Assembly: GCA_001636815.1 (NCBI GenBank)
Contig: AZHD01000001.1
Location: forward strand, 1,515,359-1,579,358
Length of the DNA: 64,000 bases
Source: Niveomyces insectorum RCEF 264
Taxonomy: Eukaryota > Ascomycota > Sordariomycetes > Hypocreales > Cordycipitaceae
Reading direction: 5' to 3'
The notes beneath the pieces were generated by a model. That model saw only the letters and a list, made by a program, of their open reading frames with translations. It was not told the DNA's origin and searched no databases. The stretch's first letter is position 1; each line of letters opens with the position of its first letter. Shown here one piece after another: positions 1 through 10,569 of the stretch. The position numbers and the translations under genes were made by a program.

Positions 1-1
1 T

Positions 2-1536
2 AGCGACGATGAGAGCGACGACAACTGCAGGGACAGCGACGCCGGGAGCGACGGCGATAGCAACGCGGATGCTGACAGCGACTATGAGGGCGACAATAGC
101 AATGTCAACAAAGGCAAGAGCGCGGAAGCAAACAGAACAGCAGCCGTCTTGGAATTGGTGGGCCGTGGTGACGTGGACGCCCTGTCAGATGAGCAGATTC
201 TAGAGATGCTCCAGAAGCTCAAGAAAAGGGGGAGGCTCGCCACAATCATGGAACAAGTTGGCGTTTGCAAGGCAGAAGAGGACAAATTGGCGCTTTCGTC
301 GTCCTTGTGTAGCGCGTCAGACGCTGGTGACGCCAAACATACGGAAGCGGCCGCGGCCTCGCCCCTGGAGTCCTCCTACACCTGCGACAAGCAGGAGTGC
401 CGCAAAACGTTTAAAACCAGATCCGCTCTTAGGTAAGGATTCTTCTTCTTGCTCTTCTTGGCCTGCCCTATACTGACTCCTGCCCCCGCCTACAGGAAAC
501 ACGTCAAACGGCACGTGCGCCCCTACGGTTGCACGGTCGCCGACTGCCGGAAACGGTTTGGAAGCAAAAACGACTGGAAGCGCCACGAGGAAGGCCAGCA
601 CATCCGGCGGTATGTGTGGCGATGCAGCGAGACCGGCGACACTGCTGCGGGCACGTCGAAGAAGACAACGACGAAGAAGACAAGGACAACGAAGACAACG
701 ACGACGACTCTAATGAAGACGGAGAAGAGCGCCAGCGCTAGCGATGGCGGTACCGGCAGCGTGATGAAAACGTCGTGCGACCGGGTGTTTTCGTCGCGTG
801 GCGATTTCAAAGACCACTTGGTCACGGACCACGGCATCACCAACCAGCAACTCGTGGACGAAAAGGCAAGCGAGTGCCGGTTTGACACGTGCTACGAGCC
901 GTGCTTCTGGTGCGGGTTTTGCAAACGGACGATCGAGGTGACCTTGTTGGCGGACAACGACAACGACGGCAGCGGTGAGACCGGCAACGGCGGCAACCAC
1001 AGAAGCGACACGTCACGGCTCATCAGCAAGCGCTTCAACCACATTGACGACCACTTCATGGGACGCGCCGGACCCAAACGGGATATAGCGGAGTGGATGG
1101 ACGGCGGGCCGGGCAGGCCCCACCTGGGCCGGCCCGTCATCGAACGAAGCCACCCTGCCGGCACGCACAACGGTTGCGACGACAAGGGCGGCGGCGAGCA
1201 CGACATCGACGGCGGCACGCGTGTTTCGAAGAAACGCGGCAGCCATGCCGATGCGGCGGCGGGCGACGAGAGCGCGCCGTCGACCAAGAGACGCCCCAAA
1301 AAGCGGAAAGGGCTCTTCTGGTTCTGTGTACGTTTCATGCCATTCATCCAGTTTTTTTTTGCCCTTGATCCTTTTTTACTGTATTATGTCTTGCATTTTT
1401 TTTCTTTCGACGTCAATGCTAACATCCCATCTTCTCTACTTCGCAGTGCGGCTGTTCGCAAATCAATACGCTGTCCTCGGGCGAGAGTTGCGCGGAGTGC
1501 GCCCACAGAACGTGTTCGAATTGCCCAATCGAGTGA
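2..1536 (+). CDS. C2H2 zinc-finger protein, 5' partial
   Basis: Likely DNA-binding C2H2 zinc-finger protein of the fungal type. Model: exons 2-432, 496-1327 and 1447-1536, which join in phase (450 codons visible plus stop). The frame is open to the window edge with no ATG before the acidic Ser/Asp/Asn-rich opening, so the true start lies to the left. Fingers span the first splice site: YTCDKQECRKTFKTRSALRK, then a second finger with a CxxxxC pair and KRHEEGQH, then a more degenerate Cys/His segment ending DHFMGR. The last exon encodes only a Cys-rich tail starting CGCSQINTLSSGESC and ending CSNCPIE. Introns are 63 and 119 nt. The layout is very similar to the gene at 10570-12963 and suggests a common family. 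Targets cannot be read from sequence. Confidence 0.85.
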
Positions 1537-3087
1537 TCGTTGTAGGATGGTTTTACACGGGCCCAGGCCGAAGTAAAGGACTGGCATTAGGACTACAATC
1601 CGCGGGAACTGGTGCTATTCTGCCGGCGTCTGCAGAAGACTAACGTGGACGTTTCTTGCTCAACCTGGGGTTGACGGCATTTTTTTCTTTCTCTTTTTCT
1701 TTTTTTGATGAGGAATCTTTTCGCAGGCATGGAAACTTTGGTTAACCCTTAGGTGAATATTTATGACTTCTTTTTTTGATGGTTACTTTCCTTGAATAAT
1801 AGGATATGAAGATATGGTTTCTGATCGTGGGTTTTGTGCCCTAGGCTTCTTACAAACAAAGGACAGATCATAAATTCCATTCTTGCTTGTTTTTTTGTTT
1901 TCGTACAGGCCGGATTCTGGGTGCCAAATATGTTCTTACACGATGTCGTAGACCTCATTTCAAGACGGGAACTACACTACAGGCCCGGGTCTGGGGTGTC
2001 AAAACCGACAGAAGAGACAGTTCTCTCTCGACCGGAACCAGCCTTGACGTTGCGGAACCCGCAGGCCAGCTATCGGGTCCCAGCAAACGGGACGAGCGTT
2101 GCCTTGACCTCGTTGATCTCGAACAATTTCTATTCTTTTTCCTGTTTTTTGGTCTTTCGTCCACGCGGAGCCAACAGACTTCAGTACTTGTTCGACCACC
2201 TAACCGCCGTCGATCACCCTGTACGCTCGCTCCTGTGTTCTTTCGCTCCGTGTTGGTGACACGGGTGGCAACAACAACGACACCGGTTTCCGTCACGCTC
2301 GCGAGACTTCTTGTTATCGTACGACCGACTCCCCTCCTCTCCCTCGAAGCCGTTGGCGAACAAAACGGACGCTCAGGCAGGTCAAGATGCGGCCAGCTCT
2401 GCAAAGATTTTGGGATATGTTGATTCCCTCAAGATGTCTGCTCACGCGCTTGCTTGGCCTTTCATCTTCTGGGATACGCTTTGTTGCCTCATAGTGACGG
2501 ATAACAACCCGTGGGCGAGCTTGGACTGCACGGCATGGATTGTCTCACTATGTGTGTCGGCAACCACGTAACATGTTGTGCTAAAAAGCGCCAGGGAAAT
2601 CCACCTTTCTTCTTATGAGGAACGAGACTTTGTATGGACCCAACATGGAATGGTAATGTCACAATTAAGGAGAGGTATATTAAGCACAGAGATAAAAAAA
2701 AATGTGAGAAAAAGAGCAAGAACACAGAAAAAGATCTGCCGCCTAATTTTATTTCCCTTTCCCCTTTCCCCTTTCCCCTTTTTCCCTTTTCCTTTTTGTT
2801 TCTCCTTCCCACTTTCTTTCACTTGTTCACAGTTGTCTGTCGTTTCTCAGTGGTTACTTCTCCTCTCCTTCCTCACAAAATAAAACAATAAAATAAAAAG
2901 TAAGAACGCGTAATATCGCAGATGCGCGCGTACGTACCCTTTTTTTCTTTGCCTTCCTCTGTTATGTGTCGTTTACCCTTTTCGTCAAACGACCCCAGCC
3001 TGGCGGTCGCTTAGACAAATACTGTCACTCGATTGGGTAAACGATACGACGGGTTTCTTTGCCTTTTTTCCTTGCTCTCTCTCTGAC

Positions 3088-3118
3088 CACACACACACGC
3101 ACACGCACACGCACACAC
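3088..3118. repeat. (CA)n/(CACACG)n microsatellite
   Basis: Alternating CA dinucleotides interrupted regularly by G (CACACG units). It lies in non-coding DNA. Confidence 0.85.
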
Positions 3119-3479
3119 CTACACGGAAGAATCCGTTGGCGTTCCTGTTGTTCCTGTTGTCTGTTTCACCCAAAAGCCCCGCTGGGACCGTTGGTTCGTC
3201 TGGTGATTCGTCCGCAGCTGTTCTTCCTTTCTACTCTTCTGTTCTTTTTGGGATTGCCGTCCCCTGCATCGTGCTCCGTACTTCGTACACCCTTATGCAT
3301 GGTTTTCCCCGGGAGACAAAAAAACGAGAGGGGGGCCAGCTAAACCATGTAGGCTCTTTTCGGGTCTCGACGGACTTGGTACGGCGAATTGGCCGCCCTT
3401 TGAAAGCAGCAGAACTATGACGAAACTAGGAAAAGAAAGGAGTGCGTCCCAGAGTAATAATAAAAAAAATTGAAAAGAA

Positions 3480-3495
3480 GGGGGGGGGGGGGGGG
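3480..3495. repeat. Poly(G) run of 16
   Basis: Uninterrupted run of 16 G in non-coding DNA, preceded by an A-rich stretch. The length may be inexact in the assembly. Confidence 0.8.
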
Positions 3496-4200
3496 ATGTA
3501 GATTCAAACGGTTAAAGGTGCGGAAGTGCGTGTAGTTGTACCAGGTCGGTTGAGGCCAACCCCTGTTTTTTTAATTTCTTTTCTTTTTTTCCTGTCCTTC
3601 TCTTTGTCGTTCTTTTTCTTCGTGACCACCGCCTGCATCCTGCAATGGCGTACGAATAAATGGCAAAAAAAAAAAAAGAAACAACAACGACGACAACAAC
3701 AAAAAGAAACAGGGGTCAGGGAGGCTTGATGCTCAATTCCTGCGCTTTCCCCGCCCTTTCGTCTCTTTTGTCGGAGTTTCCAAGCCAGATCAAGCGGTCA
3801 ACCAGAGGGACAGGGAAGAGAGATTTTTGGCCCCCAACTGACCAGGGGGCATCTGCAGTTGGATAGAAGCAGGCCCCCAGAAACGGCAAAACAAAACCAA
3901 GCCCTTCCCCCCCCCCAAAACCAAAAAGGGCTGCAGGCCAGCCCATGAAAACAGGCACACAGTGGCAAGCCAATAAGGTAATACGATGTATTACTCCGTA
4001 CATTGGCGGGAGTACGAGAGTACTGGCAAAGTACTCTGTACGCGGTGGTGACAATGGCTGGCGGCTCCGGATCGTGTTCGCCTTTCCAAGCCGATGGTAT
4101 CCTATCGCGTGGCTGTCCTGTGTCCTCGTTGTTATCGGCGTCGTCTCGTCGTTTCTCGGCGTCGTCGTCGTCGTCGTCACTGTTGTCGTTGCCGTGGTCG

Positions 4201-4227
4201 TCATCATCATCATCATCATCATCATCG
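4201..4227. repeat. (TCA)n trinucleotide repeat
   Basis: Perfect TCA repeat directly following a (TCG)n-rich stretch at about 4140-4185. It lies in non-coding DNA and makes low-complexity ORFs on both strands. Confidence 0.85.
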
Positions 4228-6190
4228 TGAAGGGCGTTTCTTTTGTTCATAACGGTTCTACACGCAACAATTCTATACGCCTACGTACGTACTCGCTTTT
4301 TTGTCGTGAGACTGGCTCTTTGAAACAATCTGTGCCCCCAAACAGGGCGAGGTAGCTAATATTACTCAGAAATGGTCGTATCTCTTCTTCTTCTCCTCCT
4401 TTTTTACTTTTTTACTTTTTTATTTTTTTATTTTTTTATTTGATTTTTTTTCCTCGTCCAACCACCGTTGGCCCCCAAATCGCGGCCCGGCGAGCAAAAA
4501 GTAAGCATGATGTCTGTTGGTGCGTTGCCCCTTTCTCCCGGGTGTGCGTGAAAGCTGGGGGCCACAGAGAGCTTGGCATGACCTCAGAGAACAAGTACAC
4601 GACGTCCTCGTAGAAGAAGAAACAAAAATAGACAAACACGGAGAAACGGACAACGGACGTTTTTCCTGACGACTACCTCGGAATCACCGAGATGGAACCA
4701 TGGATGGACAGGCCAACGTTTTTCGTTTTTTTCAAGGGACTTGAAGATTTGCAAACCTCTTCAATGTCCCATGCACGACGACAAAAAGGGGAGACAAAAA
4801 ACAAAAGGGAAGACAAAAAACCCTGCAACGCAACTCGCCGCGATGTCAACGCCAGGCAACCATTCAGGGGCGTCAGCTTGGCCGCCTTTTTTGGCCTTGT
4901 TTACGTGTGTCTTGTCATCTTCTGTCTCTCTGCTTATATGTAAGGTAGAAGAAGTGTTTTTTTTTCTTTCTTTTTTTTTTATGTCCTCTCCATGTCGCGA
5001 TACTTGCCTAAACCACGCCACCAGAGATTGATTGTTTGCCAAGGCGACTAACCAGGGCTGCTGATGAAACAAAAAAAAAGCAAAAAAAAAAAAAGCAAAA
5101 AACAAAAAACGAAACCGAAAAAAAAAGAAAAAAAAACCAAACCAACAAAGTGCTGTAAATCGACAGGCGATGTGTAACCAACAGCCAAACCTGCCAACCA
5201 ATAAAACAGGGGGTCGGTCGCTGCAGTGGAGTTGTCATATGCAGGCAATTTGAACGAGGGGGCGCGAAAGCGAGGCCAAAGAACCAACACGAAGACACGA
5301 CCCTGGCCGAGAATCGGGAGCGGAGAGGAAAAAGCCAGGAGAACAAAATGAATAAATAAATCAACGAAGGGAATATGAATCGCGCAAAACCACTTCTTCT
5401 TCTTTGGGACCACCGAGACAAAGAGGAACGGCGAGAACGAAAAAGAAAGCACGCCTCTTGTTCCTTCCCTCTCCCTCCTGCCAAGGGGGGGACGCTGCTG
5501 CCTTTTGAGACGTGGCGCTTTTTAGTACGAAGTCTTACACTGTGAGTTTTGTCCGGCGGGTGGTCGAAGACGGTCAAGATCGTCGGGGGGCTACTTGTCG
5601 ATTATATTCCCTCTGTCTGTCTGTACGTACGCCGTATTGCTCCGTACCGGATTTGCGTGCATGTGCATTGTCTTCTGTCATGTATCTGCGCTTTTACGCC
5701 CGTTCTCCGAAACGGGATGGCGCGACCGACGCGACGGTCTGCCCTTCTCTCTTTCCTTTCTTGCTCGGCGTTAAGCACGGCCATTTTGGGAACCATGATA
5801 CGAGAACGGCGCAACGCGTCTCGCTGTTGTCGGGTCGCAGTTGGCGCTGCGGAAGCGGGAAGGAGCGATGATGGGGGGAACTCGAGACGCTGCCCCTTAA
5901 ACAAGCGAGAGGAAGGAACAAATGAACGCAGACTCGTACTGAACGAGCACCACTGCGGCTCTACCGAAGACATACGGAGGACACGAGCGACCTGGTCACG
6001 TTCTCAGTCACGTTGTCGCAATACGGTGTACGTGCCGAAATACAGACGCTGACGCTTGTTGGACGAAACAACACCCCAGGCTGGGATTCCAGCAGCCTCT
6101 TTTTACCGAAGTATTCCTCCGGAATACTCCTGCGCATTGTAAGCTGCTGATGGTTGATTCTGGCGAAAAGAGAAAAAGGAATAAAACGAA

Positions 6191-6285
6191 TAGAAAAAAA
6201 TAGAAAAAAATAGAAAAAAAAAACTAAAAAAATAAACGAAATAAACGAAATAAACGAAATAAAAGAAATAAAAGAAATAAAAAAG
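6191..6285. repeat. AT-rich tandem short repeats
   Basis: Three copies of a TAGAAAAAAA unit are followed by several AAATAAACG and AAATAAAAG units. It is a non-coding low-complexity tract. Confidence 0.75.
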
Positions 6286-6994
6286 TCATTATTCGTGGGA
6301 ACAGGGGGAAGGCCTCATTTTGTCGACGGTCTCGTACTTCGGCAAAGTGAGTGCAGACGCAAAAAGACGCCGAGCAGAATGCACGTCTAGCGGGGCGTCG
6401 CAGGCGGAGGACGGTAGTGTGCTGTGTTTCTTGTTTCTTTTTCGTCCCTTTCTGTTCCTGAGAGTACCTTGCAGTCTGCCCCGTCCTGTTGGTGCGAGGG
6501 TGCATGTCGGCTGTACACACATCAGAAGTATTCGGTGTGGGCGATCTGTACAGTACGTATATGACCGTAGTTGTACGAAGAAGGGAGGCCAAGTGGAGGA
6601 GGGTGCATGATACGGAGTTTGAGTACGAGTACGGACGACGACGTATGTGCCCGTAGTTGTGACCTGACAACTCAACTTGTCCGTGCGAAATACGCGGCAT
6701 AAGGCCTGCAACCAGCGGAGAAACAGATATATGATCGCCGGATGCCAGCCAGGGACCCCGGGGGGGATAAACCCATCCCGTGGACGATCGGCATGTAGAC
6801 GTTGCGCCTTTCCACTACTCCGTACGAAGCAAAAAACCTGTGCGGAAAAAAGTGGATGGTAGCCAGGCACAAGAACGAAAAGAACCGGGTTGGCAGCACG
6901 GCTGCGCCGCATACGCACGTCCGTACGAAGAACATGATAGAAAGGGAGGGTGGACAGGCAAGTGAAAGGACGAGAGCAAAGGTGAAAAGAAGAA

Positions 6995-7062
6995 GTAAAA
7001 AAAAAAAAGAAAAAAAAAGAAAAAAAAAGAAAAAAAAAAAAAAAAAAAAAAGGGGGGGGGGG
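6995..7062. repeat. Poly-purine tract ending A21-G11
   Basis: GAAAAAAAA-type units end in 21 A (7031-7051) followed directly by 11 G (7052-7062). It is non-coding and likely to be polymorphic or mis-sized. Confidence 0.8.
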
Positions 7063-9830
7063 AACGCGGTGCGGATGAAAAGGGGTGGGGGGTTGCACAC
7101 TTGGCAGACGCGTCTCTCTGACAAGTTCAGCTGCTTATGGACGACGCAAGGAAACGAGAGAAACATCCACTTATGCGTTGTCCTCGTTTCGATGTTGTCT
7201 CGGTTGGATTTGTCTTTTGTCTTGTATTTCTTTTTGTATTTTCTTTGGCTTCCGTCGTGAATATCACTGCCTGGTTGCCTGGACGGAGCCGAAGCGCATA
7301 GTAACACCGTCTTCAGGATGTAAAGCGGGCGAGCTTTCTCTTTTTTTTATTTTCTTTGATTTTTTTTATTTTATTTTCTTCATCTTTCATCTTTCTTCTT
7401 TTCTCTTGTTCTGTCCCGCGAACAGATCGGTCAACAAGGCCGATCCAGCGGCTGAGCAGTTGGCCAACTGGACGGCATCGTGTTGTGGTGCCGGCTCTTT
7501 TGGACGACTGTATGAGAAAGTAACACAGAGGACAAGGTCCGCAGTACAGTACCAGACATTCGACACGGGGTATGCCTCCGTATGTCCGGAGTACGTTGTA
7601 CGTCGTGACATTCTTGCAAGTTGCCTGTCCTGCGGCCACCACACACCACGGGGCCACAGCCACACATAAGGAGCGCCGTTGGTCCTCATGGTAATGCCCG
7701 TGTAGCTGCAAATTTAAGAGTCTGTATGAGCTTATTCGTTGATCTATTCTTTTTGTTTCTGTTTCGTCGGCTTCAAAGAGTTTTTTTTTAAAAAAAAATT
7801 GGTCGCCGAACAATAGACGGATTGATGCAGCCTCTTCCATTGCTTCGGCATTCGCATGATACAACAAAGGATGTCGCTGTTTCTTCTAGTTCGTTGCGTT
7901 TAAGTTGCAATTCTCGTGCCCTGTTCCTTGTTCCTTGTTCTGTTTCTTTTGTCGTCTCGTCATTGTACCTCTTACCAACCCATTTTTCAAACCCCGCCTG
8001 GCCCGAACCGCCTGGCCCCGGCGTGGCCCCCTTACTGTAGTACGGGTTTAGTGCGCGGTAGTGCCCCCATCCCTGGGGGAGCCAGGTACCGTGGGACGGA
8101 GGAAGCCAATGTGCATTCATTCCACAGGCCGTTTATGTCCAACCAAGATCAGCAGTCTCTGTTACTCCTTGTGGCCGTTTCTCGTTCGCATCCCACAAAT
8201 CACAATCGAAGCATCTGTGCAACAAACCTCGTATATCCCGTATTGTCGGGCCTCGTCTGCTACAGAATAAAATTGAAAAGAGAAATCAAGAAAGAAAAAG
8301 AAAAAAAAAAGAAAAAAAAAGAAGATATAAAACAACCACATCAACAAAATACGTCCCATCGTAAGAACCCATCAAAGATGCAGATCCTAGGGATCTTGTC
8401 CTCCACTCTTCTGGGAACAGACTTCATGCAGCCCCTTCCCCTACGGAGTGCTCCAGAACGCGTATCTCCTACTCGTACGTGCTCCTCCACCGCTTTTAGT
8501 CGTAGACTTGGTTCTTTGGCTGCAGTCCTTGCCGAGGCCCTGTTTCCCAAACAGCGTATTTCTGATACGTCGTATTGCTTCTTTTTGCAGCGGCACCACC
8601 CACCCCCCCGTATTGTGTTTTCGCTCATTGGCGAGAAAAGGAATCCTTCGGAAGAGAGAGTGGAGACAAGGGAAGGTACCTCCTACTGCTGGGGGACTTC
8701 ATGCGGCTCTGTGATCAGGAAGAGGGGACCATACCCGAAAGAGATAGAAGAGCGAAAAAAGGTATTGAGGAGAACGAAGGGAGAGAGGGGGGGTGGGTTT
8801 CCCACCGGCCAAGTCCTACGTCTAAATATCAGCAGTGAGCAGCGAGAAGGCCTGCTTGGCAGCACCAGCCAGCCAGAGTAAAAGCCCGTCCGTTCCTGCG
8901 AGCAAAGAAAAAAAATGCTTTTAGTAAAAATTTGTCAGGCCGTTACTTTTCAAAAAAAAGGAAAGAAAAAAAAAGAGTCTGTCAGGGTAGCTCGAAAGGA
9001 CCCGTCGACAGATTGGTCTTGCTCGTCTTGCCCATCTTGCTCGTCATGCTCGATTGCCAACTGTGCTTTGTAGCCTCTACATCTTGCTTTTGTTTCCAGT
9101 CCTTCTTCTTCTTCCCCCTCTCTCTGTTTCTTGTCTTCTATTATCTTTTGTTTCATATATAAGACCTGAACGACCATTGTGCTCCCCAAGTTTTGAAAAC
9201 CGACCAGTCAATATTGTATTTGATTTTATTTTAACATCGTCTCCCTACACACTTGTTTTTTTTTCTTTTTTTTTTTCAACCATCGAAAAACAACGTTGAC
9301 TTGTCGTATTATGTGCTGCACCTGCACTTGAATTCTACAGCACCTCACCGCACCAACACTGCTGTTCAACGTGTGGCGGCGGTAATTGTTGCTTCCCAGC
9401 TGTGCGCAGCACCCGGTGTTCAGGGTCTCCCTTACCGGCTTCTTCCTCCTTACCTCACTCCCTCGTCCGCCCCCCCCTTCTTCCCCCCCGAGCTTTCATT
9501 GTTGTGCATTGTCCACCACCAACAACCCACGCCAACAAGGAAACACTGCAGCAGCCATCTTCGAATATCTTGGTTCGACAACAGCTGGTGGGCGTACGAT
9601 CCTGCGCCTGTCAAAAAAAGAAAAAGAAACTCTGATTCACTGAGGAAACGCCCTCGTTTTTGGGTCCCCTCCAATTCATCTTTGCTGGCGCTTCGGAACC
9701 ACAGCATTTGATTTGCTTGATTCTGATTTTGGTTTTTCATCTTATTGTTTTTGATTTTGATTTCAATTTTTATCACATTCTCCCGCCTTTGTTCGCTCTA
9801 TCTCACTCTCAGATTTGCCAGCTGGGGAAT

Positions 9831-9889
9831 CACAGATCTGAAGGCCGCTTTCTGGACATTCTGATAGAAGGGACGTCATCAGATCTGTG
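9831..9889. promoter_or_regulatory. Paired CAGATCTG palindromes upstream of C2H2 gene
   Basis: CACAGATCTGA at 9831-9841 and TCAGATCTGTG at 9879-9889 form a perfect 11-bp inverted repeat. Each half itself contains the 8-bp palindrome CAGATCTG (9833-9840 and 9880-9887). A further hairpin, GCAAAC-CTGGA-GTTTGC, lies at 9912-9928, and a TATAAA sits at 9968-9973. The order palindromes, hairpin, TATA, CT-rich leader fits a regulated promoter for the gene at 10570. No binding factor can be named. Confidence 0.4.
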
Positions 9890-9967
9890 GCAGACAGCCG
9901 CTGGAAATTGAGCAAACCTGGAGTTTGCCTGGGTCGGTTTACTGTCTTGCACATCCCCTTTGAGACC

Positions 9968-9973
9968 TATAAA
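9968..9973 (+). promoter_or_regulatory. Putative TATA box for the C2H2 gene
   Basis: TATAAA in the context CCTATAAAGC, about 600 nt before the ATG at 10570. A CT-rich stretch typical of fungal transcription start regions and leaders follows. Confidence 0.4.
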
Positions 9974-10569
9974 GCACTACCTACTCCCCTTGTTTTCCCC
10001 TTCTGCACAAATTCTCCTCAAGGAATTCCTGCTGAAGAACCACCTTTCGCTCCCTTTCCACCTTAAGCAGACATTTGCAGGCCTGTCTGTCCACCCACTT
10101 GACAGCCTGCCCTGCCACACTGGACGCACCAGTACCTTCACCCCCCCTTTTTTATTCTTTTTCTTTTTCTTCGCTTCTTTCTTGCCCAATCCATGCTACA
10201 ACTACGGGCACCGCGTCTCGTCTAAGCCTTCTCGACGGTACCTCGTTTTTGGCCTGTTTGTCTTTACCGCCTCGTAACCTTTGTGCCTCTATATATCTTG
10301 CTCATTGTTTCCCACGATTGCTCGAGTTTCTTCGCATTCCTCAATTTTATAGAACACGCTGTATCTTGTCAGATTTTGCTCTTGCTTTCTCTCTCTCTTC
10401 TCCTCTTTCTGCCGTCTCTTGCTTTTATTTTATTTTATTTATTTATTTTCTCGAGCTCTGCATCTCTTGATCGTTCTTTGTTTACACTTTACTTTCTCGT
10501 CGCCTCGGTTGACCCTCTACGATCACACACTCGGAACGAAGACACTTTCCTCTCGCCTTCCTGAGAAAG

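Larger units (their letters stand above)
1537..10569. other. Gene-poor intergenic region (9.0 kb)
   Basis: I see no supportable protein gene here. ORFs exist on both strands but are low-complexity, lack recognisable domains and have no consistent splice partners. The DNA is rich in homopolymers, purine or pyrimidine tracts and microsatellites, with several short perfect dyads (4017-4037, 6110-6128, 9831-9889, 9912-9928) and scattered TACTCCGTA-like elements. The right-hand 700 bases probably hold the promoter and the pyrimidine-rich leader of the C2H2 gene at 10570. Untranslated RNAs are possible but not testable by eye. Confidence 0.6.

Noticed and set aside
7916..8881. 321-residue ORF in the first gene desert
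   Set aside because: Contains a long Lys/Glu run from a GAAAA tract and otherwise random composition.
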